Below are positions 47,101-62,100 of a DNA stretch of 64,000 nucleotides, in pieces (within the stretch, counting starts at the first letter, position 1; each line of letters opens with the position of its first letter). Both the position numbers and the translations under genes were made by a program. The DNA lies in assembly GCF_036588685.1 (NCBI RefSeq), contig NC_086376.1:10555911-10619910 (forward strand), written 5' to 3'. A model generated the notes under the pieces. It was given only the letters and a program-made list of their open reading frames with translations, ran no database searches and had not been told where the DNA came from. This DNA comes from Mytilus trossulus. Its lineage: Eukaryota > Mollusca > Bivalvia > Mytilida > Mytilidae.

Positions 47101-50100
47101 AATTAAACGAGCCAAATTAATTTTAGTGAACGTGTTGGGTACCACCTTGACCTTAAAGGAATAAATTTGTCTCATTCACTATTCCCTTGCACGGCTATGG
47201 CTATACTTTTTTCAATTTTGATTTGATGAGCTCTTCATTTTTTAATTAGTTTTCGGTTTTCAAATGTGATGGTCCTGATCATTACTAGAGAAGCAGATAT
47301 TTTCAAAATGCGCATCGAGGTCAGAACATTAGTCCTGTTAATGTTATTAGTAAACAACGGAATCGTTACGATATGCCAGAAGCTTTGTCTGGTTTCTTTT
47401 ATGTCTCTTCCTCCTTATGTTCGTTTGTTTAATGGAAAAGAGATGCATAATTACACTACTCAACATAAAATATGAAAAATGTTACAACAGTGGTTAACCG
47501 CAATATTTTAGTAACTTGTCTAAATGAAGTTTTTATCATGCTATTTTTCAAAAATATAATAAAAAGTATTGATCATTCCCCCCCCCCCCCCCCCCCCCCC
47601 CACCACCACCGGCTACTGGTGGTGCAAAACTGTCAGATTTTGTATAGATTATGCATGGTAAATTAAATTTTGTGTGATAAAAAGCAACTACATGACAGAA
47701 TTTAAGGTAAATGTGAGAAGATACCTCTATAAACATGATAAAATGTTCGCAGATTATCGGTGACAAATATTTTCAGTGACTGGTGAAAAGAGGACGCAAT
47801 CGAGGTGCATTTAAAACAGCTGTGGTAATCCATGAATAATTGATTTAATAATAAGTTAATAAATCAGCCAAATTAAAGCAACCAAAATAAAAAAAATTAA
47901 AAAAATACGAGTCCACATTGACAACGATCAGTGAAATATTTTCGTTCACACGTGTAATTTCCATAGTAACATTAATATATAATCATAAGTCATTGAAATA
48001 AATGAAATGTGACAGGACATCATCGGCATATTTGAAAGTAAAATCTAGAAACTTTGCAAGATGTTTAGGAGTTATAAAACAGAATAAAAGAATAAATAGT
48101 TATCAAAGGTACCAGGCTTATAATTTGACACACCAGATGGCGCTTCGTCAACATATGACTCACCAGTGACGCTCAGATCTATCAAAATAGTTAGGAAAGC
48201 ATAACAAGTATAAAATTGAAGAGCATTGAGGACCCAATATTCCAAAAATGTTGTGCCAATCTATGCCAAGGAAAAGAAAATCCTTATTTTTTTCCCGAAT
48301 AATTCATAATTTTCCAAACAGTAAAGGAATAAGTCCGGTAAGGACCGATTTTGGCCTCAAATTTCAGGTTCATCTGACGAAAGATTTTGACCCCTTTTTA
48401 AACACTTAAGTGTCTATTCCATTTGAACCAATTAGTCTATGTTAAAGATTTTAATTGATTTAGTCTTTAAAAACGATCCGATTCAACGTAAAATATGAAA
48501 AATCTACCAAATATGCCCAAAAATGTCACTTTTCAGATGTTTTTTGTCAAAAATGAAAGTGGCCGCATCCATGTTCATCCTCAACCTTTATATATGTTAT
48601 GTATTATCATAAAATACAACTTACATTTCAATATTAAGGATGAACACGAATGCGGCCACTTCCGTTTTAAACGAAAACCGTATAAAATTTAACTAAAATG
48701 CTAGAATTGTGAAGATTTCAGTAATTTAGCATGACTTAATGGTGCTAACACCCGATTTATGTGCATTGTATTGTCAAAAACAACCCATATGGATGTAGCA
48801 GAAGCATTCTACTGTCCAATAAATAACTAAAAATTTACATTTTAACAATTATGTAAAACTGCTATATTTTGGGGCCAAAAAGGGGTCTTACTGGACCTAC
48901 TCCTTTATAAAAATGACTATATAATTGATATTCTTGTCAACACCGAAATGCTTACTATTGGGTTGCTGATACCCTTGTGTTGACTAAAATATTATTGTGC
49001 AAATAAATATCTACCTACATTTGAAGTAGCACACACCAGGTGTTTCCACAAAACAGTCGTCATCATGCCATTTATTGCCAAAGGCAGGTAGAATTTTAAC
49101 GCAATTGTAGCTGCTTCCACCACCTGGATATCCAGCATCCCAGTTTGTCCAATTCTGTAATTCACCCTCGTAGTTCATGTAGCGTCCTTCAGTATGTTTG
49201 TCATTCACGCCAATTAAAATTGCAGCATATAAATATGTCCTGAAGTCATAAGTTATCTGTCAGCTCAAAATCTACAGTATTTTCAATTTGAAGAATTGAC
49301 TATATGCTTTATAATTTATTCCCTTATTATAACTTATAGACTCACTTATTTTTTCTTCTTTACTTCAAAACAATCGTTCTGAATATGTAAACATTGTTTG
49401 TTAATTTACAGGGACAAACTAAATAGTGAAAAAGGAACTAAATATACCAGAGGGACATTCAAACTCATAGATAAAAAATAAAATAAGCGGACAACGCAAT
49501 GGCTGAAGAGAAAAAAGACAAACAGACAAATCATGGTATACAAGGCACATTATAGAAAACTAAAGACAGCACAAGGAACATATCCGATATATGTAACTGA
49601 TATTCCGTAACGGCCAACTAACTCGTGATGGCGTTCGTAAAATTATCGAAAGGATAATTTCAATTTCACCATTTGGAACTCTTGGTTGAATAGCTTCCCT
49701 GTGAACAGCAACCTCCTATCAGGGCAATCATGATAAGAAATACAAGCCCGGAAAATTGTAAAATACTCCGTATTCAGGCGCTGATGGAATGTTGCTACAT
49801 ATAAAATGAAAGTTTACAATTGGGAAGTTAAAATTATGTCTTTTGTCGAAAAGCGTTGTCAATTTCTAGATTTAAGTCAATATATAAGATAGACTAAAAT
49901 GTATTTGTTGTATCCTTTAGTTTAGTGGGAGACTATTATCTATATAGCGGGAAATGAAGTTAAAGTATATTGCTAACTTCTTTTCTTTCTTCTTAGAAGT
50001 TCATGTATGAAGTCAGCCTCATAAACATAAAGGAACAAGTCAACAAGATAAGAGATATTATTGGTTGTTGTAAAATACAAACGTAACACATATGTGGTCA

Positions 50101-53100
50101 ATCAAGAAATCAAGCAACTTGATAATGTCAGTTTTAAAAAAAAATGTTTTAATCAGGGTAACTTTATGTCGCTTCCTTAGACAAGCTACTTGTATCTACG
50201 TTGTCCATTATTTTTTTATGAAACAAAGCAATACCAACTCTTTCAATTTGTATTTTAATTAAGGATGGTGAATAATTGTGTAAAGTGTAAAATATTTATG
50301 AGTTGCTACTTTTGCAAGATAAAAGAGTCTTATATTGTATGTGGTCTAAAAGATCTTTAGATTTTCAAGTATCCACATCTGATTCACGGCACCCGTAGAA
50401 TAGGCAGTTTCACAATAACTTTAAAGCGCGACTTTAAGTGTGATAAAATTGATGTTAATAATCTGGAAAAGGTTTCGTGGTGCACTTTAAGACACATCAA
50501 TATACCGTTGTTTGTAAGGACACTTTTGTAGTTTTTGTATTCAATACAGTGATGGAAGATCAAGTTTTTCATCGTTGGTTGAAATGTCAAAGGAACATAG
50601 AACAGACCTATGATTATCCAGATTGTCCTCTTTTGTAAGTGTCGTGGGGATATACGTTAAGTTTTAAAGTGAACTGGCAATTTCTAATTCATTTAACAAG
50701 TAGTTTATATAATACGATTTACATACAAACTAGAGGCTCTAAAGAACCTGTGTCGCTCACCTTGGTCTATTTGCATATGAAACAAAATACACACATTATA
50801 AACAAGAATAGAATTCATGATTAAACTGTGTTTGGGTCATGGTAATTTGTTTGTAGATCTTACTTTACTAATAATTCTTACTGTTTACAATAATCTCTAT
50901 CTATAATGAGCTTTGTCCAGTAGTTCTAGAGAAAAAATATCTTGTTAAAATTTACAAAAACTTACAAATTTTAGGAAAATTGAGAAAAAATTACTATAAA
51001 GGGCAATAACTCCTTAAGGGATCAATTGATCATTTCGATCATGTTGATTTATTTGTAGATCTTACTTTGCTGTACATTATTGCTGTTCACAGTTTATCAG
51101 TTTATCTTTAACTATAATAATATCTAAAATGGTAACCAAACACTGCAAAACTTTCTTACACTTACTAATTCAAAGCAGCAACCCAACAACGGGTCGTCTT
51201 ATTTGTCTGAAAATTTCAGAACATATAAATCCTGACCGGATGAACAATTTAATACATGTCAGATTTGCTCTAAATGCTTTTGTATCAGAGATATAAGCCA
51301 AAATTGCATTTTACCCCTATGTACTATTTTTTGCCATGTCGTAAAAGTTTGTTATCGGACGACGACGGACGCCAAGTGATGAGCAAAGCTCACTTGACTT
51401 GGCCCTTTTGACCAGGTGAGGTAAAACGATGTTATTTTGGGATTTTTCTTCGGGTACAACACGCTATTTGATATGGAGGTATGACAAGTGTCTTGCAAAG
51501 TAAGAAATTCTATCAGTTGCGCTAAGAATAATTCTTTTAACAATAATTCGATCTTCCGTGGCAAACGTGTCTCATTTTACCAATAAATGTTACAAAATAC
51601 AATACCACAATAACCTGCTTACGACAAGTTGCCTTCAAAGTATACAAGTTAAAGATGTATAAGGTACAAATAAATAACAGTATCAAATTTAAAACCACTA
51701 CAAATACATACAGATTCGTCAACACACTGCGAAGGTTATTTGTTATGAAATTTGACACAGCCTGGTTTGGAATAGATGCAAGAGTACCATTGTGCGCTTT
51801 ACACATATTCAAAACTGCAGCTTCATTTAATCCTTTAGGTACAATCCAGTAGCAGGCGTCTGAGTTTGATATACCATCGGATGGGCATAAGGCATATGCT
51901 ATTAAAACAAGAATTTCAATTACAAAAAGTTCTGAATATTTCCTAATTATTTTCCAATTCCAGGACATCAAAATATCGGAAGGAGAACTTTGAGAACAAG
52001 CTTGTTTTAGTGTCTCTTGTTTCCCGAAAATATTGAAGAAAAAGATTTCTTTATTTGAATCATTATTTTGAAATTGTGTGGAATGGTTTATCCTACTTTT
52101 TTACAATGTTTTACAATGCGTTCAAAGATTTTCTGTTGTATGAATTCGAAAGGTTGCAAATTTATGAAGATGAGAATTGCCTTTGGTGTGGTAATTGTTG
52201 TTGCTGTTTCACTTCAAAAGTTACCCTCGTTTCTAATATATTCCGATGTTACGCAGTTGCACTTATGTCTGTGTTGCAAACATATTCGATGTTGTTAATG
52301 CGATGGAATTTTAGCCCACTGCATACAAATGAGAGATTTACTGCTAGCTATAAAGCCAGATGTACTGATCCATTTCTATCAATTGTGTGGTCATTTTTAT
52401 AAATGTTCTGTTTACAAAACTTTGAATTTTTCGAAAAAACTAAGAATTTTCTTATCCACGGAAAAGATATCATAAGCCGTATTTGGTACTACAAATTTTT
52501 GGAATTTTGGATATTCAATGCTCTTCATCTTTGTACTTGTTTGGCTTTATAACTATTTTGATATGAGCGTCTCAAATGAGTCTAATGTAGACGAAACTCG
52601 CGTCTGGCGTACTAATCATTATCCTGGTATCTTTGATAACTTGTTAATTCCTACATAAGGAAAAATCATGTACCAAGTAAGGAATGTTACAGTTGTTTTT
52701 CATTCGTTTGATGTGTTTGAACCTTTGACTTTGCCATTTGATAACGGACTTCGGTTTGAATTGTCATTGCAGATATAACTCTAGTTGGATGCTAGTAATG
52801 AAAAATGGTTAATTTGTAGAATGATCTCACAAAACTTAAATCTTTATAATGGCATTCATTTTTGTTTCGAATTCATAAGTTATATAAATAATTTAAAATC
52901 ATATTCATATATAACCGATATCAACAAAAATAAACTTTCAGTACTAAATGCGGTTCTTCATGATCCACTTTCTTTGTTGTATTCATATTTTGTTGTATAT
53001 TCTTGAAAGTACCTCGTATTAGTGAATCGTTCAGAATTACTGATTTTCTCTTCCAGGATTACAATTATGATTAAGATTTTTTCAAAATAAGAATATATAT

Positions 53101-56100
53101 CACAACGTTCAATAGTGATATTCTCATTTGAAAAAGAAATGTTATTAAAGTGTTTAATTTCGTACAAAATATGTCTTGAAGAAAAATGAATCGACTATTT
53201 GACAGGTTAAGCTACATGAGATGTTTTACAGTATTTATTATAATCATTTCTCATATTAAATTATGCACCAAAAGGGGAACTGACTGAGAATATATATCAC
53301 GTCTGAGTTTTTTCGTCTTATTGCAAGTGGTGATCTCATTTAAAGTAACAACAGAGCAGTCTGGAAGTAATAAACAATAAACACAAATATAATTGTTAAA
53401 ATGCTCACCTCTTTGTGTTGTCAATGTAAGGATGTAAAAGACCTACAAAATCATAAATGAAAATCAAGTTCAATCTGCTTTTACGTATCAAAATACAATA
53501 TATTCAGTGTTTGTCAAAATGGGAAAAAACTTGCATTTGCAGATTAATGTAGATATGTACTAGTATTTTTCTATATTTCTCATGATGCTTACGATCTGGA
53601 CAGTGTGTGCTTACACTTCATAACTATCAATCTTTCAGACCGGGGATTGTATCAGTTTTTCGAATGCAGAAGAAAAATGGTTAAGTTAACACATATCATC
53701 TTTTGTGAAATCGTAAAATCGGTCTGCAATCCCTTTGCTATAACATAAAGCCGTACATGATATGAGTGATAAGAGTGATAATGTTATCAAACTAAAAGAA
53801 AACGCCTAATTGTTCTTAGTGACACAAACTAAACTATATGATGGCCGATATTGGCCACTTAAATAACTTCTTTTCAACAAATAAGAAGGATTCACACTAT
53901 TCCTTACCCTTGCAGTATTGTTTCTAAATTTGACTACTTTAAGACAGACTATATTGACTTGACAAGATTCTACCGTAAACGATGTTAGTAATACTTTAAC
54001 GCATTCTTTTGACTCCGGTTCGAAAGTCTTCGATATCATATCGCGTCTAAATGACATGTGCTTAAAGGAGAAGCTTTATCAATTTATAAGTCGTTGTCTT
54101 GACATCTACCGGGATCGAGTCCTCGACCTCTTTCACTCGAGGTGATGCATGCATGCATTTACAAAAAACTAAGTCTTTTATCAACATTTTTTTTGCATAT
54201 AAATTACACATCCATAACGTATTATCGACAAATACTATACATCAAGTGGTTGTTGATCGCAAGCTAATTAACTGCCGAAATTTACCGACTCTTAAACAAA
54301 AAGCAGAGCGCGTTGTACGCGTGACAAATAAGAGAATTAAAAGAGCAATGATCACGGGTAGTAAGATCTTCTGATCATTAATTCAAACTGGTTGGTACCT
54401 TTGTATAAAGTAAATATGTTAGTAAATCACAATTTGTTTCATATGGTTAATGATTTAACACAGAACAAAGCTTGCGTATGTCAAAATTTAAAACTTGCTA
54501 TTTGGTTTATCGTGCATAAAAAAGTTATTCTCTTACAGTCTGTTACATCACATATATGTTCGTGATATAACACTGCGGTCAATTATTCTAAAAAATACCT
54601 ACTTTTGCAATAAATTCAAAATAACTGAAATAACTGTGTCATGGTTTGGTTCATTCGTGTCATGGTTAAGTTCATGTTCGACATGGTTCAGTTATGTAAT
54701 TCGTGCCGTGTATAATGAAGAGTTACTATCAAAATTAACAAAAATCATTGCATTTGAAACACAAAAGGAAATAAGAACGCGTATACAATATAGTAATATG
54801 TTATAAGTAGATGCAATAGGATTGCCAATGATATAACTATCCATCTGAGATCAAATGACGTAGATATTAGCAGCTATTTGTCATCAAGAGGCCTTCAACA
54901 TTCAACAATGAGCAAAACCATATTTCTTAGCAAGATATAAAAGGCTGCCACAAAATTCAATGTATAGGAATTCCAATTAGGGAACCATCAGCCTAATTTC
55001 TGTCCAAAATAAATAGCAATGAGACAACTATCCACAAAAGACCAAAATGACACAAACATTAACAACTATAGGTAACCGTACGGCCTTCAACAATGAGCAA
55101 AGCCAATACCGCATAGTCAGCTATAAAAGGCCCCGATAAGACATTGTAAAACAATTCAAACGAGAAAACTAACGGCCTTATTTAAAACATGTTTGCGGGC
55201 TCCCCAACCTCTTGTTCGCCTCAACAATGCCACACATGTAAAACTCACCAGATTGCATGGGTTTAAAAATGCAAGAAAATCAAGTAACAAAATCACTAAA
55301 ACACAAATAAAGTACTGATATTTAGTGGGACCTAGTTTCAAACAAATAACAAATGATAAAAAGTCAAGATTCTAAGATAGCTTCTTTTAAATTTCAGGAT
55401 GGAATTCTGCTGCCAATTTTGTGAGCATCTTTGAATTATGTCTAGCAATAAATAACGATATATATTTAACACTAGTTTCATTGAAAAGCATTATATGAAT
55501 CAATATTGAGAGGATCCAATTTTTCAATATTTGTTTCTTAATTTTTAAATCTTTTATTGCCGTAGTCATATTATAAACTTGAATCCTAAAGAACTAATTA
55601 AACAATACTACGTTTATTTATTTCAACAGCCATGCAATGTTTGACCAACCCCGAAGATCGACTGCTAAACGTAAAAGTGCAATCGTGAACCCATATGATG
55701 GATTTGCACATGGTTCTCAAGGATTCGTCAGTACCATAAAAGAGCATGTTATGATCTCTAAAAATGTCATTATCTTGAAAATGAGACAATATATCATTTA
55801 AACTTTATGAATGCTAGAAATTAATCAGTATCACCAACAATTTCAAATGACCCGTCACAAGGAGCAATATATGCAATTGCCTCTGATAAATTGTATGAGT
55901 CCAATTCAATGCATTTGTGTAAAATTTGGAGCCTTATCATGTAAATAAATAACAAAACAAAAAAAACAATTCTGAATTAGACTGCGTTGTTTTTATGTTT
56001 AACATATTAAGTTACACAAATTTAAAAGAAGTTATAAACTACGAAATCATGAAAATATAAGTTTTCATCTAAGACACCAAACAGGCATTCATAAGTGCTA

Positions 56101-59100
56101 ACTATTGTGAAACAAAGGGTTTTACACATTTTATTTCAAAAACATATTTACTGAATTCCGAAGTTGCGACTCACCAAAAATGTTCAGAACCTAGTGACGT
56201 GACAAGTTGTCCTATGCCATACCTTACTATTTTACGCTTTACTGAGAATAGTTTGATGGTTTCGGATCTCTGGTTGTCTCTGTCCAATTTATTTACCCAT
56301 TTTATAGAAACAGGCAGATACAGAGGTTGGCCTATTTAATTTATCCTATTGTTGAAGAATTCATATGTTTGTGTTGTTGGTTTGCTGTCTCATTTATGTA
56401 TTTCCTGCGTCATCTTACATTTGACATTACCTTGTAAATAGAAAATCAAATAAGCAAAAATGATAAACGGCAAATATAGATAGCATAAAAGTATCATTGA
56501 ATGTTCTAAGAAGTTCAAATGAAGTGTACTTGTGATATATATCAACAAACTTACCATCTGTTTCATCTTCGTCCATCTTATAATGCGTTCTGTCCTATTA
56601 CAAACGATGATTTCTTGTCTAGCACGGTCAAAATTAACAGTTTAAATGTACATGTAGCAGACAATATAACACGTGTTTCCTTGATTTTCAATCTTTTTTC
56701 AATCACATTTAATGATATACCTCCACATACTTAAAATTAGATAGCAGGAGTTTTTTTTCAGATAGTATAGAAACTATATAACATAAAAAGTAAAATATTT
56801 GAAATAATTTAATGATACTATACGCGTGATCAAAAAGAAGATGAAGATGTGATATGATTGCCAAGAAGACAACTATCCCCAAAAGACCTAAATGACACAA
56901 ACATTAAGACCTATAGGTCACCGTACGACCTTCAACTATGAGCAAAGCCCATACCGCATAGTCAGCTATAAAAAGCCCCGATAAGACAATGTAAAACAAT
57001 TCAAACGAGAAAAGTTACGGTTTTATATATGTAAAAAAATGAATGATGCATTTATACAATATTAAATGAAAACGTTGCATTTATACAATATAACAAAGAT
57101 TTTGTGATCTTTCATATTTCAAATTCGAACTTTGAAAGTTCTTTTTATTGAAATTTCACCTATTAAAGTTTTAAAACCAATAAGTTTTAAAACTGTTGTC
57201 CATGTCACGCGTAAATATTGGGTTTCGTAAATGGTTAAAGACTTATGATGTCCTCTTAATATCTTTTGGTTAGTTTCTAGTTGGGTTACTGTATCATGGA
57301 CCTATAACCCCACATCTCCTTTTATTCATCTTAAACTGGTTCAAAATTTAAAATAAAGAAAAACCAACAAATGTATAGTTTTCTAGAAAAGAAAATGAAA
57401 AACAATAATTACTTTTTGACTGGCTGCCATTTTTGAGTAGCCTTTAGCTATTTGACTAGTGATGCTGCTCATGGTATCCCCGGCAGAGTCAAGAATGGAC
57501 ATATGGAGAAAAGATTAGGCTATATGTGAAACAGAAGCAACACTTTGTCTTTTTTTATGTAAAATTATATCGAAAGCTAGTTTAAAAGAGCAGTGACTTT
57601 TAAATTTATATTGTAGAAAACTTACAAAAAGTAACATCACATGTTTTATTTACGCTTTGGCGATTACACCCACTAAATTTGGTTAAAAAAGGCATTTTTT
57701 CTTCTCAGGCAGTATGTATAGTGTAACTTCGTTCAATAACAGGCGATATCAGTCAAATTTTCAGTATTAAAGTGGAACACATATATATTTATTTCGATCT
57801 AAACCATGAAAATCTTGACCAAAACCATGACGAATTTCTCGACTCTTAACCGAACCATGTCAATCGCTTAACCAAACCATAGCAATTCCGATATCTTGCT
57901 TATTCTGCGTTAATTTCGAGAAACAACAATTCCAATATAGATCGTTTGACCTCCAATACAGATTCAAGCATCTTATTTGATTTTTATCTGATCGTGTGAC
58001 TAGAACTGAGGCAATAGTTTGGAGAAGAAACATAAATTAAACATGTCAAAATTATCCAAATTATGACAAAATCACTGTACTAAACGTTCCTCGATATGAC
58101 GACCTTACTACCCGTGAATGATATTTGTTTTTATATTTTTGAGTATTCCTATGCGTTAATTAAACGATTCCGTAAACGTTGTTAAATGGTCTGCTGATTT
58201 AAATCTGTTATCTCTATTTTCCTTCATGAAAACGTGTGTTTACATTGTTTCATCATGGGTCTCCCCTAGAACATAGGACGTCTATAATAATAGCAGTATC
58301 AATAGTATATATATATTCTCGTTCTTAATCTAAAGTGACCAACACAAAATTCCATTAAATTGCAAAATAAAGTTCAATTTACAACATTGTTTAAAAGCGG
58401 TCAATAGTAAATAAATCGATTTCATTGCACGATAGTTAAGGAGGCTTTATTAAGATCGCACGATTTTTTCTATCAGTTAAATTTGTTCTAATATATATTT
58501 AACATCGTCAACAATACCACTGTAGTATGGAACCGTTAATGTAATGAAATAAAGTAATCCATAAATAAGCAGAGAAGCAGAACGATACCATGCAGCTTTA
58601 TGTCAAAGTTTAGCCATGTTGGTATCATATTCAAATGTAAGTTTTCAAACCCACCAGAAAATGATAAATTATAAAATCGAATTTTATTACCATAAAAAGG
58701 AAATCATATCTGCGTTTTGTCTTGAAATGCTACTTCTAATTAGAAAACTGTTGTGATCATTTGCATTCAAATGAAAGCTGACAGGATAAAAAGGTTAGCT
58801 TCAGTTTTATAAATGTTCAGATTATCATAGTTTAAATGACATACACAGCGGGCGAGCGTGAATTGAATGTTAAATGAACATATTGAATCAAAACATGCAT
58901 CACGGTTTGATTAAAGGATAACAAAAAGAAAGGTAGATGAACCCAAAAAAACTAATTAAAAATAAAATCTCTTATTAAATAATCTACAGAACTATGGAAC
59001 ATTCAATAATTAGTGATTAGTATTTTGCTTTCTGAAAAAGTGCAATTTCCTGTATGCGAGTTTGAGACTTGTAACTCAAGAATGAATTTGTCATGTTAAT

Positions 59101-62100
59101 TGGTAACAAATGTACACTAGCTTGGGTTTTTACAAATAAGAGAGAGAAAAAAATCAAAAAATCAATAGAAATAATATACAGTGAAAATATAATTGAGTTT
59201 CTATTCTTAAAGTAAAACAAGATACAACCACTAACGTGGCTTTTAACTTGGGACTGAACATTTAAAACGGAAAGTACATAATCGAAAGGCAAAATTAAAA
59301 GCTGAAACACATCAAACGAATGGATGACAACTGTCATATTCCTGACTCGGTGTAGGCATTTTCTTATTTCTTATGTAGAAATTGGTGGATAAAACCTGGT
59401 TTTAAAGCTTGCGAAACCTCTCGCTTGAAGACAGTCGCCTACAATTCTGTTATATTGACCATTATGTGCGAACGTAACTAAGAGACATATAAGGTACGAA
59501 TGTCAAAATAGTGTTACAACAGTCAAAATTGTATAATAATCTTAATTAATAAAAAACAAAACAAATCGAAAAGAAAAGGAAAACACAAAAGGGCAAAGCA
59601 AACAAACATAAATCAAAGACAAGAATAAACCAAAAAAAATACCATCACACAAATACACAAATACACAGCAAACCGCACATTAAAAATCAGTTTAGAAGAA
59701 GTCCGAGTCCGATGTTAGAATAGGTAACAGAATAATATAAGCTAATTGACTATGATACACACATAAGCAAAGGACTACTAGGGATAAAGGACTAGTCAGC
59801 TCCAGACCTGAATTAAACTGATTGAAAGATTATGCCAAATCTAACAGAATCCCTTAATTTATGGGTTAAGTATTATGCGATCAAAAATTATACGAGAAGA
59901 ACATAACCCGTATCTTAACAGCCTATATTTTTAATTTCTAATGAATTTGCAAATGCTATTTTTGTTGTTGAAATCTATCTATTTCAGTTGCATTATTATT
60001 GGTAGTTTGAAGTAAAATGCTACCTCATAGGGAACAGGGTCTGTGGGTGAAGTTTCGTAAAGGGGAATATTAAAGTAAAATAAAACATAGAATAGTATAA
60101 CAATTAATATGTTCGGATACAATGTATGCTATATAAAGACTGACACGAGAGATCTTTAAATCAAACGTTCAGTATTCTATACATTTGTACTCATATTTGA
60201 TAGTTACTCTAGTTGAAATTTATCAGAAAGATTGTCTTGTATTTTTTAAAATTATTCTTAACTTCATTTTATACAGTGTTTTGTAGACTGTTAATTTGTC
60301 TATTCCTTTGTTTTTCGCCTTTTGCAATATTTTGACTTCAACCAGATAATTTTAAATTCAAAAAAGCACATCGGAAGCGGTAAATTATTAAACGTGTTGT
60401 TTTCAATTTTTAACATAATAAGTTGTCCCCTTATAACCATGTAAAGTGCCACTACAAATAATAATGAAAGTATTTATATTCTATATCAAATGTCAAAATT
60501 AATACATAGTAACTATGTAAATGATTTTGCGATTTGTTTTACAAATAAATACCATTCTTATTTTTAGAAGCACATCTAAATTCTAAGTAAGCTAAAAAAA
60601 AACGCGTTCAATTAGTAAAACAAATTGACTTTATGTATATCGTAGTTGCAGGATAAATTGCAATTTAAAATGCATTAAACACAGTGAAAATTAGTGTTGT
60701 ACAAACTGTACAAGCCATTAAAGAGTCAGATCAATTGCGTATTTGAAAATCACAATATCTTCAAAAGCTTGTCTAAGAAACAATTTTTAATTACAGTCAT
60801 ATAGATTGCTCATTTACATATATAGGTAGTCTTGTTCTAGCTCCATGAAATGCATAGTTAGTAAAACTAAATCAATATAGAACTTTAAAAATACAATGAT
60901 GAAAGAAAGCTGACAGAAATAAAATATGAAATCGTTTCTTTTTCCCAATTGAAATGAAAAGTTTATTTTGACATGCACATTAAAATATGTCTGCTCCGTT
61001 TCCTCTCGCATTTGTACAATTGTAGGGCCTTTTTAAAGATAATCAATCTACAAAAAAACTTTCAAATTCAGAACAGCAATGTAATAAAGGAAACGATTCC
61101 ATACGTAGAAATTGCAAAATCCAATCTTATTAAAAAATAGATACATAACAACTAATAGACAACAAGTGATACAATATTTTATCTAATGCCGTTTAATTTC
61201 AAATGTATTTTTTTAGCAAAATAAATGTTCTAGAATATGCCACAAGGGGTCTACACTAAGATCACCTTATGACTGTCCCTTTGGTATCTTTCGTCCCTCT
61301 TTTATCACTAAGGGCCTAATATTTTATCACTACAGATCTTACATTTATCATATTCTCACCAAGGGCCTATAGTTAATGAACTTCAACTTCAACGCTAAGC
61401 TTCAAAAAGTCGATTTAAATGCAATCCTTGCATTATAATACAGAGAGTTGTCCTAAATTGTAGTCATTACACACAATTTTATTTCATGTATTGTGTTCTT
61501 TATTTTTGTTATAATTTTTTTTCGAGGTTAACAAATGGAATGTACGATGCCACTTCTTGTGGAGTTTTTATTCATCGAGGGTATCACCAGCACAGTAGTC
61601 AACACTTCTGTATTGATATGACTTATTATTGATATGATAATAATTTTAAATCAACTACTTACAAAACTTTACCTTTTTGAAATACTGAGGGTTTTCTAAT
61701 CAGGAGTAGATTACCTTAGCTTCATTTTGCAGTACTTTTAGAATATTTGGTTCCAAATATTTTCAACTTCGTACTTTACCTGACCTTTTTTTTTTTTTAG
61801 TTTTTTTTTTATTTGAGTTTCACTGATATGTCTTTTGTAGACGAAACACGCGTTTGGCACAAATATATAATTTCAAAAATCCTGGTATCTTTGTTTAGTT
61901 TAATTCATGTAATAGGTTTGGCAAGCTTAAAAACCCGTTATCAATTTTACAAAATTTGGTAAGGGACTTTCCGAATTTAATTTATTTTGGAGTTTGGTAT
62001 TTTTGTTTATATTACTTTTAATGTAAATAATAAAATAAAAAACGTTAAGGCTTTATGTGTTTCACAGTAAACATTAACTTCGTTAATCATTCTTTTCCTG

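Noticed and set aside
50729..51428. Helitron with TC...CTRR ends
   Set aside because: Complementary CTCACC/GGTGAG ends are visible, but no CTRR terminus with a subterminal hairpin could be placed, so only an unclassified element is reported.
51537..51971. 144-residue open frame as a complete lectin exon with signal peptide MSWNWKIIRKYSELF
   Set aside because: The hydrophobic part coincides with the T-rich intron before the acceptor at 51899, and the end runs past a GTATGT donor. The spliced version gives matching phases with exons at 53.4 and 62.1 kb. Kept only as an alternative start.
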